From NCBI RefSeq assembly GCF_902167145.1, contig NC_050104.1, forward strand, positions 102,807,849-102,871,848: a stretch of 64,000 nucleotides of DNA, written 5' to 3'. The first letter of the stretch is position 1; every line of letters starts with the position of its first letter. The translations under genes and the position numbers were made by a program. This document shows, piece by piece, positions 10,430 to 20,835 of this stretch. Source of the DNA: Zea mays (Eukaryota > Streptophyta > Magnoliopsida > Poales > Poaceae). Below the pieces are notes generated by a model that saw only the letters and a list, made by a program, of their open reading frames with translations, did no database searches and was not told the DNA's origin.

Positions 10430-13153
10430 CCAGGAGGCTTGTAAACACATTTATACATCAGATAGTTCTAGATCTGCTTAAACGAGACAAACCTATAAAG
10501 GTGGTGATCAACTTTAAGAGTTGGTCCACAACTCGGGACATATCATCAGAGTGGGGCTGAAGCAGCCCGATATACGCAGCGAAGCAAATCAACGGTCCAA
10601 CAGCCACAGGCAAGATTGGGAACATGCGTAACTCTTACCCGATCAACGATCTCCTTCTCTGAAAAACAACAAATAAGCAAGAGTGAGTACTTACGTACCC
10701 AGCAGCCCACCTTCACCCACGGAATGGGGAAATCAGATATAATGCATGAAGTATGTGGAGCTCAGGATATTTTTGCAAAAAGAGCAATATTTGATGTAGG
10801 GTTATTTTGTAAAACATTTTATATTTTTCAAAGCACATCCTCTCCCAAAGGAGCAGGAAGTTTTTCAATATGGAACAAAATCCCCTGGACTAAACCATCC
10901 AGGTATCTCAGCAGTTTCCCACTGGTTTTCATTTTCAAAAACAGCTACTGGACTTCCCGTCCACCATAGCTCACGGCTCAACCGCCGGACCTTTTAAAAC
11001 CACTTTTCAAAAGCATTTATGGAAAAAACACTAATTGTCAAATCCATGTCATGACTCATTCATATCCGTGGACACAGACTATTCGAATAGGTTTTCAAAC
11101 TCTGCGTAGAGGTGTACACTTTACCCACTAGTCCGGTTTCTGCAATCTCACCGTCGTGAGATCCGAATGCCGAAACTCTCTCCTTCCTTGCACGTCCTTA
11201 CCTTAGCGATTATACCGGAAGGAACAAGGCCACCACCATGTCCAAACTGGACAAAACATTCCCCTTCCTTATCCTCCCGGTGCTCCTCACCCGTCATAAT
11301 CCTGGGGTTTGGACCGTGCAAGTTCAGATCAAGCGACTTCCCATACAGTCTCGAGTAGTTGTACTTGATAATAGTATAGGTAGGAGTGATGACAAACCGG
11401 TTCTTAGGCGAGAGGGACAATCCTTCATGCTCACACTTAACCCGGCTGAGCCATCACCTTAGGCCCTTCCCTAAACCAGGGAGTCTCTGATCATCCCGCT
11501 CAAAGGTGATAAGGGTGACAACCCTTCATCATACCTATTTTGAAAAACATTTTCTTTTGAAAACTCGCACCTTTTCTCAAATCATTTGTAACAAAGATGT
11601 CAAGGAGTATAAAGATTGATTACAGCAAAGTTCTAAGGCTGGGTGGCCATAATAACTTGTCTCTTAGCAGCAAAATCATATCATGCATAAAATAACAGGC
11701 TGAGGGTTGTGGTTGAAAAGCATAGGTAATTTATGCATCAAAGGGATCCAGTGAGCTTGTCATGCTTTAACCGGTGAAAGGGTGAGAGCTCGCAGAACTG
11801 GCTTCTGGCTCCCCCGTCTGGCGTAGACTTGCAGATCTGGCCTTCACGAGATGACACGAACGCTCCGATAACTATGCAACATGAACAAGCAAACATACAA
11901 ACCAGCAAGTATATGAACAAATATTTAGTATAGTGGTCAGAATGGCGATATATGGATGTGTAAAGTCTTGAGCAGAATATGTGTCATGTGGTGTTGTGAT
12001 ATTGCTGGTGGTGGAGTGGAGGTGCTTACCAGGAGGGTGGATTGGAGGCGAAGCGATACTATGCGCGTAGCCGACAGAGCGGGGTAGCTGAGTGGGTGGG
12101 GTTTTGTCTTGGCTAAGGGTGTTGAGTGTGTGGAGAGGGAGAGAGTAGCTGGGTGTATTTATAGCTGGGTACATGTGGTTTAGTACAGTAGAGTTCACTG
12201 TTGGTGAGAATAGTGACGAATGAATCGTCTGACTTAGTCTGAACAGGGAAATTATAGGCACAATATGGGACAAGAGTATTTTTGGAGTTTTCGAGAATAT
12301 GAACCATGCTTAAAGGATGACATGGTTGGATATGCAATAATTTGATAAGAATTTAGAAACAAGAATTATTGGAATCTGAGTTTGGAAGCCTGGTTCGAAA
12401 GAATCTCAATGTTAAGCGTGCTCAACTTAGAGAAATCTGAGATGTGTGACCAGATAGAAAGTTCTTACTGAAAGGAAAATCACAGTCACCGGAGTTCGTA
12501 TGACTGGAATATTGGTCTGGCAGGTCTTAGGTGAGCTGGACATCATGATGGATGAGCAGTTGAATATTTGGGTGATCGGATGATCGATCAATAGTAACGA
12601 TGAATAATAATGATAAATAGCATCGATGAATTAGTTCTATTAATACTGTCGTTTCAAAGTAGTTCAATAATTATTAGTTTCAATTGATTTCCGAGAAAAT
12701 ACGACGATATTTACCGGTATTTAAAAGCATGGAGGACGAATTTGGATCAATGTCCCATGCGTGCAAAGTTAAAGGAAAATTATATTTTTCCTTTATTAAT
12801 TATTTGTTAACGAAAATGTCGACTCTAATTACGAGATATTAAAAATAAATTGCTAAACGCATTGTTTTTGACACCCATACGTTAAAAACAAAATAAAATA
12901 AAAAAAGAGGTAGTTGAAGTTAGCTGGAATGAAATGTGTATTTTATATGTAGGGTGGGAGATAGGGAATATGCAGAGGGAACAATTGGAGGAAGAGTGAA
13001 AAAAGAGGAAGGAATCTTGTTCACGTGGTTGCATAGTAGCATATAGGGGAGAAATTTAGAGGTGATCGCTGTGGATAGCCTTAGAGTCGACGCAACGTTT
13101 GAGATCTGTGGAAAGATGAGAGCAGAACAGAGAAGTCTGAAGAAGAGCGGAAC
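10430..13153 (-). repeat. Long LTR-like non-coding repeat (Gypsy type), boundaries unresolved
   Basis: There is no convincing coding sequence in 2.7 kb. A TATA box on the minus strand at 12156-12163 (TATAAATA) is followed by a pyrimidine-rich leader. To its left lies moderately GC-rich DNA of the kind found in the 3 kb LTRs of grass Tekay/Prem1-like Gypsy elements. I could not find clean TG...CA ends or a target duplication. The classification is inference from general resemblance. Confidence 0.45.
12156..12163 (-). promoter_or_regulatory. TATA box, minus strand
   Basis: TATAAATA is followed downstream (towards lower coordinates) by a CT-rich leader of the form CTCTCTCCCTCTCC. This is typical of a plant core promoter and probably drives the LTR-like transcript. 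Confidence 0.5.
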
Positions 13154-13479
13154 ATATCCGATGCACATGAGTTTTAGTGTACATACGGTGCATATGAACT
13201 AACAAAGTTCATGAAAAAATCTGAAAAAATTATACATATTATTTTTATCATATACAAAATTTTGAGTTCAAATTCATTATACTTTGGCTGTAATAAAAAA
13301 GCTAACGCTAAACTGCTATCTTTTTTATTACAGCTAAAATGTAACGAATTTTAACTTGAAATTTTTGTATATAATAGGAGTAGAATGAAAAGAACGTGTA
13401 TGTTTCTTTTAGAATTTTTGTGAACTTTGTTAGTTCATGTGCACCATATGTGTACCAAAGGATAATGTGCATCGGATAT
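13154..13479. mobile_element. Fold-back MITE with long terminal inverted repeats
   Basis: The ends atatccgatgcacat (left) and atgtgcatcggatat (right) are exact inverted copies. The inverted pairing continues with mismatches for well over 100 bases on each side (shared motif gaactaacaaagttca). The centre holds a smaller inverted pair (gctgtaataaaaaag / cttttttattacagc type). Total 326 bases and no coding. A target duplication is not obvious, so the superfamily stays open; Mutator-like fold-back elements are one option. Confidence 0.75.
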
Positions 13480-13959
13480 TGGATCTGTGAGGCGTCTTCC
13501 TACGTTTTAAATTATATATTTTTTATATTTTGGCATTCAAAACTAAACGCTTCTCTCTAATGGTACTCTTAATATTAGATTATTTATAATAGTACTTTTT
13601 AAGTGGTGTGTTTTGCTAAAATGGTACTTGTAGCTCTTTTCATTTTTCTTTTCATTTTTTTCCTTTTGGAATTGACTATTATACTCCTGCTTAATCTAGC
13701 ATAGGAACACTTCTATTGGGTCTGTGGCTCTCCGATAACTTGATTTACACAAAGGAACCAGGGTAAAGAACGTGCAACACGTCGGCTGTTGTTTGATGTT
13801 TTGCCCCCTACTCCCTGCTTCAAAACATTTATGTCAAAAGACGACATCCCAGAACAGGGATGACGACGACTAATGAGTGAAGATTTTTTTTGCAATTTAG
13901 CCCTTTTCGGTTTTATTTGCACAAATATACCCTTTACAGTTTTATTTTAAAAAATAGAC
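13480..13959. other. Intergenic, no recognised feature
   Basis: AT-rich with runs of T and one short stretch (13790-13870) without repeats. I see no gene, RNA or transposon end here. Confidence 0.5.
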
Positions 13960-14070
13960 CCCTAGCTCGGCGTCAATAGTATTGGCGCACAAGTCGGCGC
14001 CAATGCTATTGGCGTCTAGGTCTCAGATGTGGCGGTGGTGTTGGTGGTGCCGTGGCGCCTACGTGGCAGG

Positions 14071-14114
14071 GGTAGGCACCAAGATCGGTGGCGCCGTAGA
14101 TCTTGGTGCCTACC
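14071..14114. repeat. Perfect 16-base inverted repeat (hairpin)
   Basis: ggtaggcaccaagatc at 14071-14086 is repeated exactly in reverse complement at 14099-14114, with a 12-base loop. Just upstream (13966-14015) are further inverted copies of ggcgccaat/attggcgcc. The stretch lies directly before the small gene at 14373-15024. Confidence 0.75.
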
Positions 14115-14372
14115 CATATATGCCTATAGAATACGGCACCGGTTCTATCCCCTCCATATCAGTTTTCTCCTCTTCACTACGACAAACATCTTACTGGTGT
14201 CAATGTAATTTTCTTGATTTTTGTCTCAGTTATTTTATTCAATCTATTGGTCGTTGGTGGCATGGTATTCTCCATTATTTTACTATATCTTTTCTTTATT
14301 GGAGATCATCTATCATTATTGTAGATGTATGTATCCGACTAATTTTTAAACTCCATATTATTTGATAGTAGG

Positions 14373-15024
14373 ATGTCTAGGCGCGGTAAATCTGCCAAAC
14401 AAAGGTAAGCCCTATATAGAATGTACCATTTAAACGAAGCAGTTTGTATAACGGTACTTATTAAAATTTTGGAAGGGTCCATTGACTGGTACTACCTTTG
14501 ACCCACTGCCTTTACCAAGGGGTGTTCCAGTGCCTATTTGTTTTTGTGGTGATCCTTGCAAGGTTGCTAAGTCATATGAAGAAGACACTTATGGGCAGAG
14601 GTATTGGATGTGTGCTAACTATGCTTTTGAGCCGACGATTGCTCAGCGTCGGATCAATTTAATTGTGAGAATAATTGCTCAAACGTGTATCATTTTTCAT
14701 ACGAAGTAATGCTACTAACCATTGGATGATTTATAGACTCCTCCACCGCTCTATGATTTTGAGCAGTGGGTGGACACGGAAATCTCTGACAAAGATAAAA
14801 AATGGATGAAGAATCTTAAGAAATGGGATGTAGAGAACAAGGAGAGGGTAGACAAGAGACGAGAGGAGCTTGCGACGGAGCAACAACATATTGAAGAGAA
14901 GGAAATGAGACGTGTCGCTGATTACAGGGAGGAGAAAGAGAAGAAGCTTGAGCGTGCACGTCGTGCAAAGGAGGAGAATCCGGATGCTTTCTAGTAGGGA
15001 AAGTGGGCTCGCTGCACTCAGTAG
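14373..15024 (+). pseudogene. Small GRF-zinc-finger-like protein gene, two terminal stops
   Basis: The central exon (14476-14664) encodes CFCGDPC followed by YWMCANY, the cysteine pattern of GRF-type zinc fingers. A 72-base intron (14665-14736, GT...AG) joins it in phase to an exon reading TPPPLYDFEQW. That exon then forms a long charged helix (EKRRREE-like, 14830-14980), a likely coiled coil. The reading meets two consecutive stops at 14992-14997. The same frame continues for eight residues (GKWARCTQ) to a third stop, which suggests the stops are recent. A possible first exon (14373-14404, MSRRGKSAKQ, donor gtaagc) does not match the phase of the next exon as I read it. I know similar uncharacterised grass proteins that are repetitive and probably transposon-associated; no function can be given. 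Confidence 0.6.
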
Positions 15025-15092
15025 TGAGCAATCATTTCTCGATGTTTAAGTCTCGAAAAATATTATGTAGTAATAAACCCTAAACCCTAAAA

Positions 15093-15313
15093 CACAATGT
15101 AGGATATTGATGCTCCTAAAAACGGCTATGTACATGCTCTAAAAGGTTAGATGTAATATTCACAATGTAGGATATTGATGCTCCTGAAAAGGCTACGTAA
15201 TGGATCTGAAAAGGCTAGAAGTCATACTCACAATATAGGATATTGATGCTTCTGAAAAGGCTATGTAATGGCTCTAAAAAGGCTAGATGACATATTCGCA
15301 GTATAGGACAGTG
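15093..15313. repeat. 68-base tandem repeat, about 3.3 copies
   Basis: Units start at 15093, 15161, 15229 and 15297 with cacaatgtaggatattgatg or close variants. The spacing is exactly 68 each time. A short telomere-like run, aaaccctaaaccctaaaa, precedes it at about 15076. Confidence 0.85.
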
Positions 15314-15459
15314 TAAAAGACAAGATTCGTTTATTGATATAGCTATTTGCATTAGATTCTTATGTAAAGGACTATGTACTACTATTTTCACAAAATTTCG
15401 GTAGAGTTTCCCTTGTTTTATATCAATTCAACATATACACATGCAGAAGCATATAACAT

Positions 15460-15640
15460 ACAAATGCATATAAGTTTGTAAAATTCCATACAAGCTCATA
15501 AAAGTCCATACAAGCACATAATAGTCCATAGAGGTCATGCAAGTCCATAAAAAGTCCATACAGGTCCGTAAAGGACAAACAAGTCCATAACAAGTCCATA
15601 CGCTACATAACAACTCCATACAGTTCATACCAAGTCAACG
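15460..15640. repeat. Imperfect short tandem repeat (caagtccata)
   Basis: The motif caagtccata and variants (acaagctcata, aaagtccata) recur roughly every 15-20 bases. No coding role is visible. Confidence 0.6.
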
Positions 15641-15911
15641 CCTCCTAGTCTTACCCTTGCCTAAAGCGTCGGTGCCTGGAGTCTAACGTTTGTGTTGAAG
15701 TAGCCCTCGTGGAGTGTAATGATTCAAAAAATTTAATTTTAAAAATCATAAAAATCGGAAAACTTATACGAAAAACTAGATGGCTCCAAGAGGTGTCAAA
15801 AATTGTTATTGAAAAATTCAAGGTTTTGGTGCTAAAAACAAAAAGGGAATTATAGACCCGTTAACCCAAATTCTCCAACTCGTTAGTCTTTCATATTGTT
15901 ACCCTAGTGGG

Positions 15912-16441
15912 TAGGGATGGCAATTTTAACACGTAAACTCAAAACCTGATGGGTACCCGACCTGACGGGTGTGGGGACGGGTGAAAAATTTGACCCGCGA
16001 GTGCAACCCGCACCCGACACGAAGTTTCGCGGGTGTGGGTGCATGTTTCCATTTTAACCCATGGGTGACCCACACCCGACCCAAAGTTTGGCTCAATCTT
16101 TATTTTGCGCAAAAATAATTAAGATACAATAATTATTATTTTGAATTAATAATTTGGTTAATGATTCATGAAATATTTTGTTGCTGCTTAACGTGAAAAG
16201 AGTTAAAATTTGTACATATAACTCAACTATTGCTGCTTCTTAATTACTTATCGCTAAATTATTGTTTAAAAGTGTACACTTAGTAAAACTCACGGGTGAC
16301 CCGAAATCCATGTGAAACCCGACAGGTTCGGGTGCAGGTTTGGAATTGCACCCACGGGTGTGATCGTGGGTGGGTTTCAGCAATCTTCGCGGGTGTGATC
16401 ACGGGCAGGTTTTTGCTCCACCCGACCCATCACCATCCCTA
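15912..16441. mobile_element. hAT-type MITE
   Basis: It starts tagggatggcaa and ends caccatcccta, the terminal inverted repeat of hAT-derived elements. Eight-base flanks ctagtggg (15904-15911) and acagtggg (16442-16449) agree at six positions, as expected for an old 8-base hAT duplication. The interior has many acccg/cgggt motifs in both orientations. It is non-coding, 530 bases. Confidence 0.85.
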
Positions 16442-16449
16442 ACAGTGGG

Positions 16450-17159
16450 TGAACAACTCAATCTCCACTTCACTCACCTCTCCGCTCAACCTTAACCTCT
16501 AGACAAAGGCGACAACGTTTCTCGACGCTAGAGCTTCAAGATCCGGGCGCGTTACAGCAAGATTCGCCGAGAAATGAGCGAGATCCATTGTTTTGGCGGC
16601 TAAGTCTTCAGGAGTGCGAAACGCGGGAACATGTTAGTGCTCAACGACTTCCATAGGCTAGGTAGCGGTTCCCTCCCAGATTTCATCGAAATCCACTAAG
16701 TAGTCGGTGGGATTTGTCGAATTAAAGCCAAAATCGACATGCAAAGAAGATATTTTACAGTTTTCTGGTTATTTAGTGTGTAATTATACTTATATGCCTT
16801 TTGGCAACAATATTTAGTGAGTATTTGTTATGTTGGTGAGGCAATATGTAGTAGATGCTAACTATGTGATATATTTCAGTTTAGGCATACTGCGGTTTAG
16901 GCGATTGTTGTTAGTTGATATTTTGAACATAAGTGTTAGTTCTGTCATGGCAGTTCATAGTTGTTATCTCATATTTGTATTATATTTGTTGCATCCACAA
17001 GAAAGTTGATAGTTCATTGTTTGCACTGTTGTAGGTGAAATGTTGGACCTGGTGTGGGAGCATGGCGAGAAACAATGCTAGGAAAACCAAGTAGAGCAAT
17101 AGAAAATCTACCCAATAATTCATCTGTTTACAAGGTGGGGGAAAAACCAATGCTAGGAA
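16450..17159. other. Intergenic, no recognised gene
   Basis: A somewhat GC-rich start (16450-16740) gives way to AT-rich DNA. The 15-base string aatgctaggaaaacc occurs at about 17074 and again at 17151, next to the break into the LTR fragment. No gene can be supported. Confidence 0.45.
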
Positions 17160-19370
17160 AACCTATTAGGTCCCATCAAATTAACCTGAGCATGTCACAG
17201 TGATTAACATCGAACATTATTAGGTAAAAAGGAGTGATCAAGAGCACAACTTGCCTGACGCTCGAGATTCCAGGTACCAGGATGATCTTCAGATTCTCGT
17301 GACCTCACTGTTATTCGCAGCAATACAAACAAACATGGTATAGGCAAAATTAACATCACACCAAACATAAGCACAAACTGCATAATAATATTCTACTCGT
17401 CGTAACGAGATCGCATGTTTGAGAACCACTAAATTCAGAGTTACGGTTGAAAAGATATGGTTTTCTAAAGATTTATGAGTCGAGTATAAAAGAAATTAAG
17501 TACAAAATTTTAATTTATGTTTCATAACAAAATAAAGTTACCAGGGCGTAAATAAATATTATTATGGATCTACTGCAACTGAAATGGATCAATTTGGAGT
17601 TAAAATGAATTAAATAATTAAACAAGTTTCTAGATTTATTTTTATACTAAAAACCCATTTTCTTTATTAATTCTACCCATTTTATTAATCTTTGGGTTGC
17701 GGCCACAATTTTCCAGAAGACTAGGGGGTCACATGTATATTTCAGGACCTAGTTGTTATGTTTTTTGAATATGGTGGATGGCGGGCTGATTACTACAATC
17801 CCCAAGGTCTCTTTAGCTAAAAGGCACGACCGAACGGGTACTGACTCATTAGAGTCATTGGATTAGAAACCTGCGGCGCAGATCGATCCAGCCCTTAAGC
17901 GAACCGGTAAGGACTTGTGGCCACCCGATCGTGAATCTGCGGTCATTAGCTCGCCACGTCACTGATTCACCAGATCCGTCCATTAGCCAAACATTGGCCC
18001 AAATTTTATTTCACGAAGGGTTACGCCAGCTTTTAATCTCCCCCGTTGATTTCCCATCAACGGCCATGTGCCCATCTCCCCCCTGACGGTCGAAAACGGC
18101 GGCGCCAGAGCGTTAGCATGGCGGTGCCATTGCCAGGATAGTGCAACTTCGCAATTCCAGTCATCATCCTCCAATCAAAAGTGTGCTACCTTATGCTCGA
18201 GAAGTTGCGAGTCAATAAGGGGCACTTACCAGCAAACGGTGACCTAGAGATCCCTGACCACGATGTTGCGGTGACGGTACCCGACAGTGAGAAATTCTGG
18301 GGTCCACGGCTACCAATCTCGTGCGTCATGGCCACCGACACCCTCCCTGCGATTTGGCGAAGCCTTTAGACACAACACTAAGGTTGTGGCAGCGATGAGC
18401 ACTTGGTTTAACCATGCTGACTCCCTCACCTCACCCGCGGCAGCGCTACTCTGCAATGGCGGCTTGGTGATAGAGATGGTGCGGCAACGGCGGTGTTCGA
18501 ACTTATAGAGGGCGCGGGGTCCCGGCCTCCCAGCCACACGGAGTCAGGGAGCGGCCGGTGAGCTTTTCACGGCGAGGGAAACGGCTCGGCGCAACAACCC
18601 GAAGGAGGACGGACTGACCCGAGGGACCCACGCGACAGCGAGAGAATGGAGTGGGGCGCTTTTCGGAGACACTGGCAAACCCGGTCCACATGTCAGCGAC
18701 CAAAGTGATAAAGGGTGTGCACGCGAGGAGGCTGACGCGCCTGGCCCACTGGCCGGGTGTCGACCCTACACGACGCAAGCGTGGTGAGGCCGACCGATGG
18801 GCCCACCGCATCAGTGACCTAAGGCGAAAAAAGGCTGTGCAGATGGTGGCTGGGCCGACGGAGCACTTTGGGCCCAAACGTAGGTTTGATCTTTTCTTTT
18901 CTTCTTCTTTTCCATTTTATTTTCTATTTCAAATTTCAAATATTCAAACCAAATTCTAACTTCTGTTTTGAATTTCAAATGTCCAATCCCCAATATAATC
19001 CATATGTGAATATAAATCCTATTTTTCCCAATATTTTTATTTATTCTCCTTCCCATTATTTAATTCTAGCGATAAATGACTTTATTACAAATTTTTTCTC
19101 ATTTTCTGTTTTATAGTTTCATTTATAATTTGTGGTCAAATCTGAGTTATGATTCCTTTATTCACATAAAATGCATCACAACAAAATCATCGGCACGAGA
19201 TGCACATTTCTTTATTTATTTATGGGTTACTTGACTAATTTTATACCATTACCCGGTTATGATTAAGAATGGAACTAATAAATCTTAAAGGGCTTCAAAA
19301 ATTCCCAAATACTAACATAATTATATTTGTTTATTTATATCATTATTTTTCTCTGATCCAATTTTTTTGG
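17160..19370 (-). repeat. Truncated long Gypsy LTR (Tekay/Del-like), minus strand
   Basis: This stretch is the reverse complement of 50742-52860, the first two thirds of the 3.26 kb LTR described there, with moderate divergence. For example, the reverse complement of 17340-17410 aligns to 52610-52680 (shared gtgatgttaattttgcct). The 3' third of the LTR is missing at the left break near 17158. The right end, near gggctttac at 19370, abuts a Copia gag pseudogene and corresponds to the LTR start TGTAATACCC. Open frames here (18503-18959) are not credible genes. Confidence 0.65.
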
Positions 19371-20422
19371 GCTTTACCCCTAAAGCCACCGCCTTTGCCG
19401 CCCCTAGATCCAAAACTCGCGCCATAGAAGGAGTGTTGGGATGACCCTCCGAAGTGAGTGGTGGAGCCACCACTAGTGCTGGTGACGAGGGTCATCGGAG
19501 GAGCAGCACCCATGGTGAGTTCCTTGAGAGCGAATTCATTGTAGGCTTCGAGGAAAGTGAGTTAAGGACATCCACACCGGAGATGTCGACCGATGGGGGC
19601 AAACCATTCATTGTGTCCACGAATCAGATTAAGGACGAGTGAGTGGTTGAAAATGGGCTCGCTTAGGTTGGCAAGGTTGTCAGTCATCGTTTTAGGGCGC
19701 TTGCAGAAATATAAGATGGGGAGGTTGCCTTGGACGATGGTGCATATCTTAGCCTTGAGGATGAGGGTGCACGACTCCTGATTCCCATGGAACTGGCTTT
19801 CAATGGCGAGCCAGGTGGCACACGCGGTGATGCTGCAATCGTTGCAGCACATGACGATGTCAAGAAGATTGCCGGAGAGGGTGTTGTAGAGCCATGAATG
19901 GACAACACAGTCCATTCACACCTAGTCGAACGAATCCAGGGAAGCAAGGTCACAAAGCACGTGGTCCTGTAGAGAATACTTGCCAAGGATGAGCAGGAAC
20001 TGTTCGTGCCAGCGAGTGAAGGTACCGACGCCGAGTTCGAGTATGATGGGGATGAGGTTGTGGATGTTTTGCAGGACGACAACCTAAGTGTGGAGGTTGA
20101 GCACGGCGGCGACCTCCTAGAAGAGCATGGTCGTGTGAACAATGGGGCGAACCCCATCGACGCCTCACTATTGTTGTTGCCCTAGGAAGGATGGTCACTA
20201 GGGGAACAGGGTCGACGACGGTGTGTTCCCTAGCGATGTGCTCGAGGGCTACCCAAACGCAGTCGGCATGGCATTGTACTCCCTGTCGACGGCGGTGACC
20301 TCGACTTCAGCATGTTTAGCATGTGCCAGGGAGGTGAAGCGGTCATGCTAGTGGGCGGGGAGAAAGTCCTCCCGAGTCCCACGCTTGGTGTTGTTGACGA
20401 TAGGGGTGGTGGAGCCCGCCAT
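19370..20422 (-). pseudogene. gag: Copia gag (UBN2 type)
   Basis: On the minus strand the capsid-like UBN2 domain is seen as FTRWHEQFLLILGKY (about 20010), WLYNTLSGNLLDIVMC (about 19875), FHGNQES and NLIRGHNEWFAPIGRHL (about 19600). A glycine-rich tail (GSRGGKGGGF pattern) follows near 19400. The ATG is probably at 20422, and the first 200 bases carry stops and frameshifts. The reading is cut at 19370 by the LTR fragment, and no pol is seen. PBS and LTR lie upstream at 20632-20821. Confidence 0.72.
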
Positions 20423-20506
20423 GGACGTGGTGAAGGAGTCGCGACGCCTGGGGGTTGTGCACCAGGGGAGAGGAGGTGGCGGGGGCCTAGGGGTTGCACA
20501 CCGGGG

Positions 20507-20591
20507 GCCTTAGGCGTCGCCCATCTTCCACCTTCCTAGTTGTCTTCCCCTCTAGAGCCGTAGAAGGTGGAAGATGGGCGATGCCTAAGGC
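20507..20591. repeat. Long hairpin in the Copia leader
   Basis: Arms of 29 bases (20507-20535 and 20563-20591) pair with one mismatch around a 27-base loop; arm motif cccatcttccaccttc. Further out, cttcccctct and agaggggaag (20608 onward) give another inverted pair. It lies between the PBS and gag of the UBN2 element. Confidence 0.8.
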
Positions 20592-20631
20592 AGCACACGA
20601 GAGGGGAAGACGACCAGGAAGATGTCCTTGT

Positions 20632-20821
20632 CTACTAATACCATGTAGAAAAACATATATGGCTGGAATTACTTGATTAGAATGAGGGTAGAGGTTACAT
20701 GTATGTAGGCAATGTTCACAGGGTATATAGAAACACCCAATCATAGAATGATCATTGCCAGAACACCCAATCACTCATATACCCTTCCTAATCTAGTCGG
20801 CATACATGGGAAAGGTGGTCA
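20632..20821 (-). repeat. Short 5' LTR and PBS of the UBN2 Copia element
   Basis: On the minus strand the LTR (20821-20644, 178 bases, TGACCACC...TTCTACA) is followed at once by TGGTATTAGTAG, close to the initiator-Met PBS. The short length suits small Copia lineages. The outer boundary is less certain than the inner one. Confidence 0.55.
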
Positions 20822-20835
20822 TGCGGCTGTCCCTT

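Noticed and set aside
11148..11462. Possible small gene on either strand
   Set aside because: Overlapping frames with no domain within long LTR-like DNA.
15070..15095. Telomere
   Set aside because: Only two or three units of aaaccct; an interstitial trace at most.
15428..15628. A 66-codon cysteine-rich frame
   Set aside because: It arises from the short tandem repeat caagtccata and its spacing.
18503..18959. GC-rich open frames on both strands
   Set aside because: They lie within the truncated long LTR copy and carry no recognisable domain.
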